DNA from: Streptomyces sp. NBC_00154
Lineage (GTDB): Bacteria; Actinomycetota; Actinomycetes; Streptomycetales; Streptomycetaceae
DNA: 64,000 nucleotides
Direction: 5' to 3'
NCBI RefSeq assembly: GCF_026342835.1
Contig: NZ_JAPEMI010000001.1
Coordinates: forward strand, 124,001 to 188,000
This document shows, piece by piece, positions 1 to 7,765 of the stretch. The notes under the pieces are model-generated. The model worked only from the letters and a program-made list of their open reading frames with translations. It made no database searches and was not told the DNA's origin. The translations under genes and the position numbers were made by a program. Within the stretch, counting starts at the first letter, position 1; each line of letters opens with the position of its first letter.

Positions 1-1
1 G

Positions 2-517
2 AAGGCGCACTCCCTGTCCACCGGCTGTCTGCGCTACTTCAATGTGGCGGGAGCGGCCGAACCGGAACTGTCGGACACCGGTGTCTTCAATGTCATTCCG
101 ATGTTCTTCGACCGGCTGACCCGCGGCGAGGCCCCGCGGATCTTCGGCGACGACTATCCGACGCCGGACGGTACCTGCATTCGCGACTACATCCATGTCG
201 CCGACCTCGCCGACGCCCATCTCGCGGTGGCCCGCAGACTGAGCGAGCGGGGCGGTCCCGCGGACCTGACCGTGAACGTCGGCCGCGGCGAGGGCGTCTC
301 GGTGCGCGAGCTCGCCGATCTGGTGGGCGAGATCACCGGCCACCACATCAAGCCGGAGACCGAGCCGCGCCGGCCCGGCGACGCGGCCAGGGCCGTCGCC
401 TCCGCCACGCGGATGTCCGAGGAGCTGGGCTGGACGGCCCGGCGCGGGGTGCGGGAGATGGTCGAGTCGGCCTGGGAGGGCTGGTGCCTGCGCCACCCCC
501 AGGCGCTCGGCACATGA
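2..517 (+). CDS. galE: UDP-glucose 4-epimerase, C-terminal part (left edge)
   Basis: This gene enters from the left edge, and 171 codons remain before the stop. It is the C-terminal half of an extended short-chain dehydrogenase that interconverts UDP-glucose and UDP-galactose in the cytoplasm (Leloir pathway). The visible part begins in the conserved LRYFNVAGA stretch and continues through DGTCIRDYIHVADLA, both hallmarks of GalE substrate-binding regions. It ends with a normal GalE C-terminus. The NAD-binding Rossmann motif and catalytic YxxxK lie outside the window. A strong hairpin directly follows, so this is probably the last gene of its transcript. Other sugar-nucleotide epimerases share the fold, so substrate specificity is inferred. 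Confidence 0.9.
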   Translation, partial: KAHSLSTGCLRYFNVAGAAEPELSDTGVFNVIPMFFDRLTRGEAPRIFGDDYPTPDGTCIRDYIHVADLADAHLAVARRLSERGGPADLTVNVGRGEGVSVRELADLVGEITGHHIKPETEPRRPGDAARAVASATRMSEELGWTARRGVREMVESAWEGWCLRHPQALGT

Positions 518-533
518 CCCGCGCATGACCGCC

Positions 534-577
534 CAACTGCTCTGACCTGCGACCGTTTCCGCAGGTCAGAGCAGTTG
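534..577 (+). terminator. Perfect 18-bp hairpin after galE
   Basis: Two perfect 18-base arms (534-551 and 560-577; first arm CAACTGCTCTGACCTGCG) flank an 8-base loop, 17 bases after the galE stop. There is no long T-run, as is usual for Streptomyces terminators. It most likely ends galE transcription. An operator for the downstream transporter is less likely. Confidence 0.8.
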
Positions 578-682
578 ACAACGGTGTTCAGTACCGTGTT
601 GCCGGATACCCCCCACCCGTAGTTCACTGGCCTTCTCGGGCCGGTACGGGCCCGGGTCCGCGAAACGACCGGAGGCGTCCCC

Positions 683-1624
683 ATGGGGGCTGGGCACGAT
701 CACGGGCACACACACGGCGGGCCGCCGCCGACCGGTACCGCGGCCGCCGCGTACAAGGGGCGACTGCGGGTCGCTCTCTGCATCACGCTCACCGTGATGG
801 TCCTGGAGATCGTCGGCGGTCTGCTCTCGGACTCGCTGGCGCTGATCGCCGACGCCGCCCATATGGCGACCGACGCACTGGGGCTCGGCATGGCGCTGCT
901 GGCGATCCACTTCGCCAACAAGCCGGCCGGACTCAACCTCACCTTCGGCTACGCCCGGGCGGAGATCCTCGCCGCCCTGGCCAACTGTCTGCTGCTGCTC
1001 GGGGTCGGCGGCTATCTGCTGTTCGAGGCGGTCGAGCGCTTCATCACACCGACCGAGACCCGGGGCGGCCTGACGATCGTCTTCGCGCTGGTCGGCCTCG
1101 TCGCCAACATGATCTCCCTGTCGCTGCTGATGCGCGGACAGAAGGAGAGCCTCAATGTGCGCGGCGCCTATCTGGAAGTGCTGGCGGACGCGCTCGGATC
1201 GGTCACCGTGCTCGTCTCGGCGAGCATCATCCTGGCCACCGGCTGGCAGGCCGCCGACCCGATCGCCTCGCTGCTGATCGGCCTGATGATCGTCCCCCGC
1301 ACGGTGAAGCTGCTCCGGGAGACACTCAATGTGCTGCTGGAGTCGGCCCCGAAGGGTGTCGACATGGGAGAGGTACGGGCCCACATCACCGCCCTGCCCG
1401 GAGTGCTGGACGTCCACGACCTGCACGCCTGGACCATCACCTCGGGCATGCCGGTGCTCTCCGCCCATGTGGTGGTGCACCAGGAACTGCTCGACTCGGT
1501 GGGGCACGAGAAGCTGCTGCACGAACTGCAGGGCTGCCTCGGCGTCCACTTCGATGTCGAGCACTGCACATTCCAGCTCGAACCCATCGGTCATGCGGAG
1601 CACGAGGCCAAGCTCTGTCACTGA
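683..1624 (+). CDS. Cation diffusion facilitator (zinc/cobalt/cadmium efflux) transporter
   Basis: This 313-aa inner-membrane CDF protein probably exports divalent metal ions such as Zn2+ in exchange for protons. The N-terminus is a short His-rich tail (HDHGHTHGG, residues 5-13) typical of CzcD-like members. Six hydrophobic segments follow, then a cytoplasmic C-terminal domain from about residue 215. The transmembrane-2 site reads AHMATD (H60, D64). At the matching transmembrane-5 site the sequence is EVLAD (E165, D169), so the usual His is Glu; related actinobacterial proteins may share this. The ATG at 683 follows a GGAGG (670-674) at good spacing. A hairpin terminator follows the stop. No metal-sensing regulator is adjacent. 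Confidence 0.9.
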   Translation: MGAGHDHGHTHGGPPPTGTAAAAYKGRLRVALCITLTVMVLEIVGGLLSDSLALIADAAHMATDALGLGMALLAIHFANKPAGLNLTFGYARAEILAALANCLLLLGVGGYLLFEAVERFITPTETRGGLTIVFALVGLVANMISLSLLMRGQKESLNVRGAYLEVLADALGSVTVLVSASIILATGWQAADPIASLLIGLMIVPRTVKLLRETLNVLLESAPKGVDMGEVRAHITALPGVLDVHDLHAWTITSGMPVLSAHVVVHQELLDSVGHEKLLHELQGCLGVHFDVEHCTFQLEPIGHAEHEAKLCH

Positions 1625-1631
1625 ACGGCCC

Positions 1632-1660
1632 CTGGGGGGACGGGTGTAGGGTCCCCCCAG
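1632..1660 (+). terminator. Hairpin terminator after the CDF transporter
   Basis: Perfect 10-base arms CTGGGGGGAC (1632-1641) and GTCCCCCCAG (1651-1660) enclose a 9-base loop, starting 7 bases after the transporter stop codon. This is consistent with an intrinsic, U-tract-less actinobacterial terminator. Confidence 0.8.
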
Positions 1661-1704
1661 AGGCATTCGAGCCTCGCCCGTGTCTGAGAGAGGAGCTGAG
1701 GTTG

Positions 1705-1773
1705 ATGACCGTCGCGACGGCGCCTGACCGGCGCAGCATCCGGTCCTTCTTCAGCTCCCGGGTTCCCGGCTAG
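1705..1773 (+). CDS. Possible 22-aa small ORF upstream of methyltransferase gene
   Basis: A short frame begins with ATG at 1705. It is preceded by AGGAGCTGAGG, a strong Shine-Dalgarno-like stretch at 1691-1701, and encodes MTVATAPDRRSIRSFF plus six more residues. It ends at TAG 1771-1773. A small hairpin (GACTC/GAGTC, 1780-1794) and then the TTG start of the next gene (1836) follow. It is rich in Arg and Ser and has no recognisable domain. It could be a leader peptide for the downstream gene or an unannotated microprotein. The evidence is only the ribosome-binding site and position. Confidence 0.4.
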   Translation: MTVATAPDRRSIRSFFSSRVPG

Positions 1774-1835
1774 CACCCCGACTCACGCCGAGTCGCGACG
1801 TTGGCCGGAGCCCTCTCACTCAAGGGTTTCCCACG

Positions 1836-3131
1836 TTGACCGACAACGATCACGCCGTTCGTGACGATCACGCCGTTCGTTACGAGGCGTTCTTCTCCCT
1901 GCACCACAACCTGCCCCGGCAGAGCCCCGGCTCCGACGCCACCACCCGGCAGATGCTCGCCCTCACCGGCCCGCTGCCGCACCGTCCGCGCGTCCTCGAT
2001 CTGGGCTGCGGCCCCGGCAGGGCCGCACTGCTGCTCGCCGCCGAGGCAGGTGCCGAAGTGACAGCCGTCGACACCCACCAGCCGTTCCTCGACGAGCTGC
2101 GGGTGGCTGCCGAGGCGCGCGGGCTCGGCAACCGGATCCGTACCGTCCGGGCCGATATGGGCAAGCTCTCCGGCCCCGGCACACCGGACCTCCCGGACGG
2201 GTCGTTCGATCTCGTCTGGGCCGAGGGGTCCGCGTACATCATCGGCTTCGACACCGCGCTGCGGGACTGGAAGCGGCTGCTCGCCCGGGGGGGCTCACTG
2301 GTCCTCAGTCACTGCGTCTGGACGACGGACGAGCCGTCGGACGAGGCGCGCGCCTTCTGGGACCAGGACGGCCCGATGCTCCCGGTGGCCGCGCAGACCG
2401 CGGCGGCCGTCGCGGCCGGCTATCACGTCCTCGGGGTGCGGGTGCAACCCGACAGCGACTGGGACGAGTACTACGTGCCGCTCGCCCGGCATGTCGAAGC
2501 CGCCGATCCTTCGGCGCCCGGCATGGCGTGGGCGGTCGCGTCCACCCGTGCGGAACTGGCCATGCGCCGCGACCACGGCAGGGAGTACGGCTACGCCGCG
2601 TACGCCCTGCGTCCCGCCGACCCCCGATGGACCACCCGGCCGGAGACGGCGGCGGAGATCGAGGCCGTGCACGCGGTCAACGCCGCCGCGTTCCCGACAC
2701 CGGACGAGGCCCGTCTCGTCGACGCGCTGCGGGCCGATCCGGAGGCCTGGCTGCCCGGCCTGTCGTACGTCGCGCAGGACGGGGCGGACGGTGACATCGC
2801 CGCGTACGCGCTGCTGACCCGGTGCCGGGTCGGTGACGTGCCGGCGCTGGCACTGGCACCCGTGGCGACCGTCCCTGACCGGCAGCGCGAGGGGGCCGGT
2901 CAGGCGGTGGTGCGGGCCGTGCTGGATGAGGCCCGGCTGCGGGGCGAACGGCTCGTGCTGGTGCTCGGGCATCCCGAGTACTACCCGAGGTTCGGCTTCG
3001 TACCGGCTTCCCGGTACGGGATCCGTCCGGGCTTCGACGTACCGGACGAGGCGATGATGGCTCTGGTGCTCGACGATTCCACGCCGGTGCCGCAGGGCAT
3101 GATCCAGTATCCGGCGGCATTCGGGGTCTGA
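1836..3131 (+). CDS. Fusion of class I SAM methyltransferase and GNAT acetyltransferase
   Basis: A 431-aa two-domain protein. Residues about 15-245 form a class I methyltransferase with the SAM-binding motif VLDLGCGPGRAALLL (from about residue 50) and an acidic strand end (VTAVD). Residues about 265-431 form a GNAT N-acetyltransferase resembling the YhbS group, with a motif-A-like region around RQREGAGQAVVRA and the late motif YYPRFGFVPAS. The substrate of neither domain can be told. The start is TTG 1836, placed by AAGGG (1822-1826) nine bases upstream. The first codons contain a 17-bp direct repeat giving DHAVRDDHAVRY. The two activities could act in sequence on one small molecule, but that is inference. 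Confidence 0.85.
   Translation: MTDNDHAVRDDHAVRYEAFFSLHHNLPRQSPGSDATTRQMLALTGPLPHRPRVLDLGCGPGRAALLLAAEAGAEVTAVDTHQPFLDELRVAAEARGLGNRIRTVRADMGKLSGPGTPDLPDGSFDLVWAEGSAYIIGFDTALRDWKRLLARGGSLVLSHCVWTTDEPSDEARAFWDQDGPMLPVAAQTAAAVAAGYHVLGVRVQPDSDWDEYYVPLARHVEAADPSAPGMAWAVASTRAELAMRRDHGREYGYAAYALRPADPRWTTRPETAAEIEAVHAVNAAAFPTPDEARLVDALRADPEAWLPGLSYVAQDGADGDIAAYALLTRCRVGDVPALALAPVATVPDRQREGAGQAVVRAVLDEARLRGERLVLVLGHPEYYPRFGFVPASRYGIRPGFDVPDEAMMALVLDDSTPVPQGMIQYPAAFGV
1846..1880 (+). repeat. Two 17-bp direct repeats at the start of the methyltransferase ORF
   Basis: ACGATCACGCCGTTCGT occurs at 1846-1862 and again at 1864-1880 with an 18-base period, so the reading frame is kept and DHAVR is encoded twice. 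This looks like a slippage duplication. It could also make the true start codon ambiguous. Confidence 0.9.
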
Positions 3132-3280
3132 AGCGTGGTCCGGTCCCACCGCATCCGTACAGTGCGGTGGGGCCGGACATGCCAGGACCCGAAGTACCGA
3201 CAAGCCGCTTTTGTACGGCAGACTTGAGCAGACTCGAGGGGACCGGCGCACGGTGCCGGGGACCATAGCGAAGGATGGGT

Positions 3281-3874
3281 ATGCCGACCACACCAGCCAC
3301 CGCGGCGAACAGCTCGTCGAACGGCGCAGCAGAAGCGATCATGCTCGAACTGGTCGACGAGAACGGCACCACCATCGGCACTGCGGAGAAGCTCGCCGCC
3401 CACCAGGCACCCGGTCAACTGCACCGCGCGTTCTCCGTGTTCCTCTTCGACGAGCAGGGCCGGCTGCTGCTGCAGCGTCGTGCGCTCGGCAAGTACCACT
3501 CCCCCGGTGTCTGGTCGAACACCTGCTGCGGTCACCCGTATCCGGGCGAGGCGCCCTTCGCCGCTGCCGCCCGGCGTACGTACGAGGAGCTCGGGATCTC
3601 ACCGTCGTTGCTTGCCGAGGCCGGCACCGTCCGCTACAACCACCCCGACCCGGCATCCGGGCTGGTGGAGCAGGAGTTCAACCACCTTTTCGTGGGGCTG
3701 GTACAGGCACAGCTGCGGCCGGACCCGGAGGAAATCGGCGAGACGGCGTTCGTGACCGCCGACGAGCTGGCGAAGCGGCATGACGAGGCGCCGTTCTCGG
3801 CCTGGTTCATGACGGTGCTCGATGCGGCTCGCCCGGCGATCCGGGAGCTGACCGGCCCGTCCGCGGGCTGGTAG
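3281..3874 (+). CDS. idi: Isopentenyl-diphosphate delta-isomerase, type 1 (Nudix fold)
   Basis: A 197-aa cytoplasmic enzyme that interconverts IPP and DMAPP for isoprenoid synthesis. It has type 1 Idi hallmarks. The catalytic Cys region reads SNTCCGHP, and a Nudix-like helix follows (RRTYEELGI). A second acidic cluster sits in the VEQEFNHLF segment. LLLQRRALGKYHSPGVW is the familiar substrate-loop region. Two ATGs are possible. The one at 3281 has AAGG six bases upstream, whereas the one at 3275 has no spaced ribosome-binding site, so 3281 is preferred. It stands alone between the methyltransferase fusion and a convergent gene. Confidence 0.93.
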   Translation: MPTTPATAANSSSNGAAEAIMLELVDENGTTIGTAEKLAAHQAPGQLHRAFSVFLFDEQGRLLLQRRALGKYHSPGVWSNTCCGHPYPGEAPFAAAARRTYEELGISPSLLAEAGTVRYNHPDPASGLVEQEFNHLFVGLVQAQLRPDPEEIGETAFVTADELAKRHDEAPFSAWFMTVLDAARPAIRELTGPSAGW

Positions 3875-3937
3875 CAGCAGACCGGCGGGACAGGGTCGGC
3901 GGCACGGGCCGCGGCGGATCGGGGCGGGTACGGGCGG

Positions 3938-4426
3938 TCAGAGCTTCGCGCTCAGCGGCAGCGCCGCCCAGATGATCTTGCCGCCGGCGGCGGTGTGTTC
4001 GACGTCGCAGGTGCCGCCCGCTTCGAGCGTGATCTCCCGGACCAGCAGCAGCCCGCGCCCACCGGTCTGCGCGTAGTCCGTCTCCAGGGCGGTCGGCCGG
4101 TACGGATGGTTGTCCTCCACGGACACCCTGACCCATTCGGCGCCGACGGCCACCTCCACGGCGAGCTCCGGGGAGAGCAGCGCGGCGTGCTTCACCGCGT
4201 TGGTGACCAGCTCGGAAACGATGAGCAGCAGGCCCTGGGCGATGTCCTCGTCCATCGGCACGCCCTGGCGGTTCAACAGATCGCGTACGGCGTGCCTGGC
4301 CTGCGGTACGGAGACGTCGACGGCAGGCGCGGTGAAGCGCCAGACCCCTTCGTACGACACGGGCCGGGCCGGGACACTCCCGCGGCTCTCCATAGTTCCG
4401 GCACCCGCTCTCGACTCATTGGTCAC
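3938..4426 (-). CDS. HATPase_c protein, RsbW-like anti-sigma factor / regulatory ATPase
   Basis: A 162-aa single-domain protein with the histidine-kinase ATPase fold but no kinase phospho-acceptor domain. The N box reads ELVTNAVKHA, the G1 region VSVEDNHPYRP, and G2 GGRGLLLVREI. Streptomyces encode many such small ATPases. Those studied act as anti-sigma factors (RsbW/SpoIIAB type) or partner with PP2C phosphatases and STAS antagonists. No sigma factor or STAS gene is adjacent, so its partner is unknown. A PP2C gene exists 55 kb away in this window, but a link is speculative. The start at 4426 gives the full fold with a short disordered N-terminus. Confidence 0.85.
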   Translation of the reverse strand: MTNESRAGAGTMESRGSVPARPVSYEGVWRFTAPAVDVSVPQARHAVRDLLNRQGVPMDEDIAQGLLLIVSELVTNAVKHAALLSPELAVEVAVGAEWVRVSVEDNHPYRPTALETDYAQTGGRGLLLVREITLEAGGTCDVEHTAAGGKIIWAALPLSAKL

Positions 4427-4557
4427 TGCACGTCGAGTACAGAGTGCGGGGAGTGGTTGGTCCGGACCGTACTACTGAACAAAAGTCGATCCTTATCGAC
4501 AGAATTTGATCGATCAAGTAGGACGACGTCACTTCTCAGACTGTTTCTGATCTTCTT

Positions 4558-5150
4558 CTACGGCTTGTCCGGCAGCTCCTCGGTCACCGTCCGATCCGAG
4601 ACCAACGAGACGATGCGGCGGCCGCCCACCCCGATCGCGATCAGGCCGAGACCGTCGAAGAGCAGCGGGAGCGAGAAGAACAGGCCGAGCACATAGAGGC
4701 TGCTGTGCGGCCAGTCGAAGAGCACGAGCAGCCCGAGCAGCAGACCGAAGGCGCCCTGCAGCAGCGTCCAGCCGAACTGCGGCCCGCGCACCACGACGCT
4801 CCCCACCAACCGGAACACCCCACCGGTCAGGAAGAGCAGCGCGGCGAACATGGTGAGCGCCTCGGCCGTGCCGTGCGGATGACGGATGACGACGACTCCG
4901 GCGGCGATGTTCAGCGCGGCGACCACGACACCCAGCCAGAAGTAGTTGGTGCCGCGCGACTGGATCGCATGGAGCAGGCCGACCAGGCCGCCGATCAGCA
5001 GCAGCCAGCCGAAGAGGATCATGGAAGTGAGGGTCGCGACTCCGGTGTAGACGAGGCCGACAGGCCCGCCACGACGAGAAGGGCACCGAGCAGGGCGAGC
5101 AGGCCGAAACTGCGGCTCAGCTTCCTGCTCCGGACTGCGGGATCGGCCAT
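4558..5150 (-). pseudogene. HdeD-family (DUF308) membrane protein, single-base frameshift
   Basis: Reading leftward from ATG 5150, the frame encodes MADPAVRSRKLSRSFG, then a hydrophobic helix ending VVAGL, and stops after 43 codons. Shifting frame by one base near 5061 continues with VGLVYTGVATLTSM and the remaining five or so membrane helices to the stop at 4558. Inserting one G in the CTGTCGG stretch restores an unbroken protein of about 197 aa. So this is either a real one-base deletion or a sequencing error. Without the fix, only a 154-aa protein starting at ATG 5022 could be made, lacking the first helix. HdeD-like proteins are small multipass membrane proteins of unclear role in actinobacteria. 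Confidence 0.8.
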
Positions 5151-5231
5151 CCGACAGCTCCTCACGGTGCGTGCCTGCTTCGCGACCCCTTCTTGATCAT
5201 AGGTTCGAACAGTACGGATAGCATCCGGCGC

Positions 5232-5996
5232 ATGGACCGTGAGGAACCGCAGCTGAAGCACACCGTCGCGGACGGCGTCGCCACCGTCGTGATCAGCAAC
5301 CCGGCCAAGCGCAACGCGATGACGGCCGCGATGTGGCAGGCGCTGCCCGCACTGCTGGAGCGGCTGGCCGCCGACCCCGCCGTGCGCGCCCTGGTCCTGA
5401 CCGGCGCCGGTGACACCTTCTGTGCGGGTGCGGACATCTCCTCGCTCCGGGACCGGGCGGGCGATCCGGACTACGATCCGCAGGCGCTCGCCGTGACGGC
5501 CGAGGAGGCTCTGGCGGCCTTTCCCCGGCCGACACTCGCCGCCGTGCGCGGCTTCTGCGTGGGCGGCGGCAGCCAGCTGGCGGCCGCCTGCGATCTGCGG
5601 TTCGCCGAGGAGGGCGCGTCCTTCGGCGTCACCCCGGCCAAGTTGGGGATCGTCTATGCCGCGTCGTCGACCCGGCGGCTGGTCGCGCTGATCGGCCCCG
5701 CCGCGGCAAAGCATCTGCTGTTCTCCGGCGAGCTGATCGGGACGGAGCGCGCGCTGCGGACCGGTCTGGTGGACGAGGTGGTGCCGGCCGGTGAGCTGGA
5801 CAAGCGGGTGGAGTCGTACGTACGGATCCTGGCCTCGCGCTCGCAGCTGACGCAGGCGGCGGCGAAGGAGTTCGCCGCGGGACGTGAGGACCGGGACGCG
5901 TACTGGGCGGAGCAGGCGCGCCGCAGCGGCGACACCGCGGAGGGTGTCGCCGCCTTTCTGGAGCGGCGGGCACCGCGCTTCACCTGGACGACCTGA
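5232..5996 (+). CDS. Enoyl-CoA hydratase/isomerase family protein
   Basis: A 254-aa crotonase-fold protein. The oxyanion-hole regions are visible: GAGDTFCAGADISSL near residue 65 and GFCVGGGSQLAAACDLRF near residue 105. The segment that normally carries the second catalytic Glu reads GVTPAKLGI, with Ala-Lys where active hydratases have a Glu after Pro. True hydratase activity is therefore doubtful, and an isomerase or related acyl-CoA reaction is as likely. The ATG at 5232 is chosen because homology starts directly after it; the in-frame TTG at 5193 would add an unlikely leader. It is divergent from the HdeD gene and convergent with the PfpI gene. Confidence 0.85.
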   Translation: MDREEPQLKHTVADGVATVVISNPAKRNAMTAAMWQALPALLERLAADPAVRALVLTGAGDTFCAGADISSLRDRAGDPDYDPQALAVTAEEALAAFPRPTLAAVRGFCVGGGSQLAAACDLRFAEEGASFGVTPAKLGIVYAASSTRRLVALIGPAAAKHLLFSGELIGTERALRTGLVDEVVPAGELDKRVESYVRILASRSQLTQAAAKEFAAGREDRDAYWAEQARRSGDTAEGVAAFLERRAPRFTWTT

Positions 5997-6016
5997 GCGT
6001 CGGACCGGGACAGCTC

Positions 6017-6652
6017 TCAGCGAAGGATGAAGCGGCTCTTGGCGCGGAATTCCTCGACGAGCGCGGCCGGCGCCTTCTCCGGTGACCCCGCGTCGTACGG
6101 CGGCTGGGGGTCGTACTCCGTCAGCAGCTGTACGGCCTGGGCGTGCTCGTCGCCGGCGATCCGGCCGAGCAGGGTGAGCCCCATGTCGATGCCGGACGAT
6201 ACGCCGGCGGCCGTGACGTACTTGCCGTCGATGACGACGCGCTCGCCGGTCGGCTCGGCGCCGAACGTCTTCAGGACGTCCAGGGCGAGCCAGTGCGAGG
6301 TGGCCCGCCGCCCCTCCAGCAGACCGGCCGCGGCGAGCAGCAGCGAGCCGGTGCAGACAGAGGTCGTCCAGGTGCTGCCGGCATCGGCGGCGCGCAGCCA
6401 GCCGAGCAGCGTCTCGTTCTCCATCTGGGCGCTCTGGCCGGGGCCGCCGGGGACGATCACCAGATCCGGGGCGGGTACGTCGACGAGGGTCCGTTCCGCA
6501 ACGAGCGCGAGGCTGCCGCTGTCGTTGCGCACCGGGCCGGTCCGCTCGGCGACGAAGACGGTCTCGGCGCCGGGGGTGCGGGAGAGGATTTCGTAGGGGC
6601 CGACGGCGTCGAGTGCCGTGAAGCGGTCGAAGAGAACGATGGCGATCTGCAT
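6017..6652 (-). CDS. DJ-1/PfpI family protein (isonitrile hydratase-like)
   Basis: A 211-aa single-domain protein of the DJ-1/PfpI superfamily. The nucleophile elbow reads TTSVCTGSLLLAAAGLL, with the conserved Cys at about residue 99, followed by GRRATSHWLAL. This layout matches the isonitrile hydratase/ThiJ-like subgroup also found as the N-terminal half of GlxA regulators. It starts 10 bases after the GlxA-type regulator gene, so the two form an operon and share the same domain type. It may hydrate or deglycate a small substrate sensed by the partner, but the substrate is unknown. Confidence 0.85.
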   Translation of the reverse strand: MQIAIVLFDRFTALDAVGPYEILSRTPGAETVFVAERTGPVRNDSGSLALVAERTLVDVPAPDLVIVPGGPGQSAQMENETLLGWLRAADAGSTWTTSVCTGSLLLAAAGLLEGRRATSHWLALDVLKTFGAEPTGERVVIDGKYVTAAGVSSGIDMGLTLLGRIAGDEHAQAVQLLTEYDPQPPYDAGSPEKAPAALVEEFRAKSRFILR

Positions 6653-6662
6653 GGCAAGCCTT

Positions 6663-7631
6663 TCAGCTGGTGCTGGTCATGGGCTGGGGGCGGAACCGCC
6701 GCCGGTACTCGGCGGGCGCGGTGCCGAGGGTCCTGATGAAGGCGCGGCGCATCCCCTCCGGGGTGCCGTACCCGCAGGCGTGCGCGATCTGGGCGACCCC
6801 GTCGGTGGTGTCCTCCAGGAGCCGCCGGGCGTGTTCGAGCCGGACACGGTCGACATACCGGCCCGGTGTCTGCCCCGTCTCGGCCTGGAAGGCGCGGGCG
6901 AAATGGCGGGGCGAGAGGCGGGCGCGGGCGGCGAGCGCCTCGACGGAGAGGTCGTCACCGGGGTGCCCGGTGATCCAGTGCTGGACCTCGCGCAGTGGTT
7001 CACGGCAGGCGATCTGCGAGGTGAGCTGCGCACTGAACTGGGCCTGGTTGCCCGGCCGCCGCAGAAAGACGACGAGGTGCCGGGCGACGGTGAGCGCGAT
7101 CTGCCTGCCGAAGTCCTCCTCGACGAGAGCGAGGGAGAGATCGATGCCCGCGGTGACACCGGCGGACGTGGCCAGCTTCCCGTCACGTACGAAGATCGGG
7201 TCCGGGTCGACCTCGACGGCCGGATAGGTGCGGGCGAGGTGCTCGGCGACCACCCAGTGCGTGGTCACCCGGCGCCCGTCCAGCAGTCCCGCCTCCGCGA
7301 GCAGCAGGGCTCCGGTGCAGACCGAGACGAGCCGCTCGGCGTGCGGGGCGTGTACCCGCAGCCAGTCGACGAGTGCCGGGTCCGGAGTACGGGTGCCCTG
7401 GCCGCCGGGGACGAGGAGGGTGTGGGGCGGTTCCGCGTCGGCGAGGCTGCTGTCCGGTACGAGAGTGAGTCCGACGCTCGTGCGGACCGGTGCGCCGTCC
7501 AGAGAGGCGGTACGCAGGTCGTACGTGACGCCCGGGAAGCGGGCAGCCCCCGCGAAGACCTCCATGGGCCCGGTCACATCGAGGCTCTGGACGCCGTCGA
7601 AGAGGACGACGAGTACGGATCGCTGCGTCAT
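6663..7631 (-). CDS. GlxA family AraC-type transcriptional regulator
   Basis: A 322-aa regulator with an N-terminal DJ-1/PfpI-like sensor domain and a C-terminal AraC double helix-turn-helix. The sensor begins SVLVVLFDGVQSLDVTGPME and contains the elbow SVCTGALLLAEAGLL. The DNA-binding part (from about residue 215) includes LSPRHFARAFQAETGQTPG and the AraC signature IAHACGYGTPEGMRRAF. Start 7631 is supported by AAGG nine bases upstream; ATG 7640 would sit directly on that site. It is the first gene of an operon with the PfpI gene and is divergent from the SCO6745-family gene across about 130 bases that contain a palindrome. Confidence 0.88.
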   Translation of the reverse strand: MTQRSVLVVLFDGVQSLDVTGPMEVFAGAARFPGVTYDLRTASLDGAPVRTSVGLTLVPDSSLADAEPPHTLLVPGGQGTRTPDPALVDWLRVHAPHAERLVSVCTGALLLAEAGLLDGRRVTTHWVVAEHLARTYPAVEVDPDPIFVRDGKLATSAGVTAGIDLSLALVEEDFGRQIALTVARHLVVFLRRPGNQAQFSAQLTSQIACREPLREVQHWITGHPGDDLSVEALAARARLSPRHFARAFQAETGQTPGRYVDRVRLEHARRLLEDTTDGVAQIAHACGYGTPEGMRRAFIRTLGTAPAEYRRRFRPQPMTSTS

Positions 7632-7739
7632 GTCGTCCATCCTTGTAGGCCGCGAAGATGGCCGCAATGACGAACAACCCACCTTTCCTGCCATCCGGGA
7701 TCCGTGCGGACCGGACCTCGCCCCCGGGGTTCCATCACG

Positions 7740-7755
7740 TACCGACCAGTCGGTA
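7740..7755 (+). promoter_or_regulatory. Palindromic operator TACCGAC-CA-GTCGGTA
   Basis: A perfect 7-base inverted repeat with a 2-base centre lies 10 bases upstream of the ATG at 7766. The form matches classic TetR-family operators (ACCGACnnGTCGGT). A repressor bound here would cover the promoter or start site of the rightward gene. No TetR gene is in this window, so the regulator must be encoded elsewhere. Confidence 0.6.
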
Positions 7756-7765
7756 ACGTGCGGGC

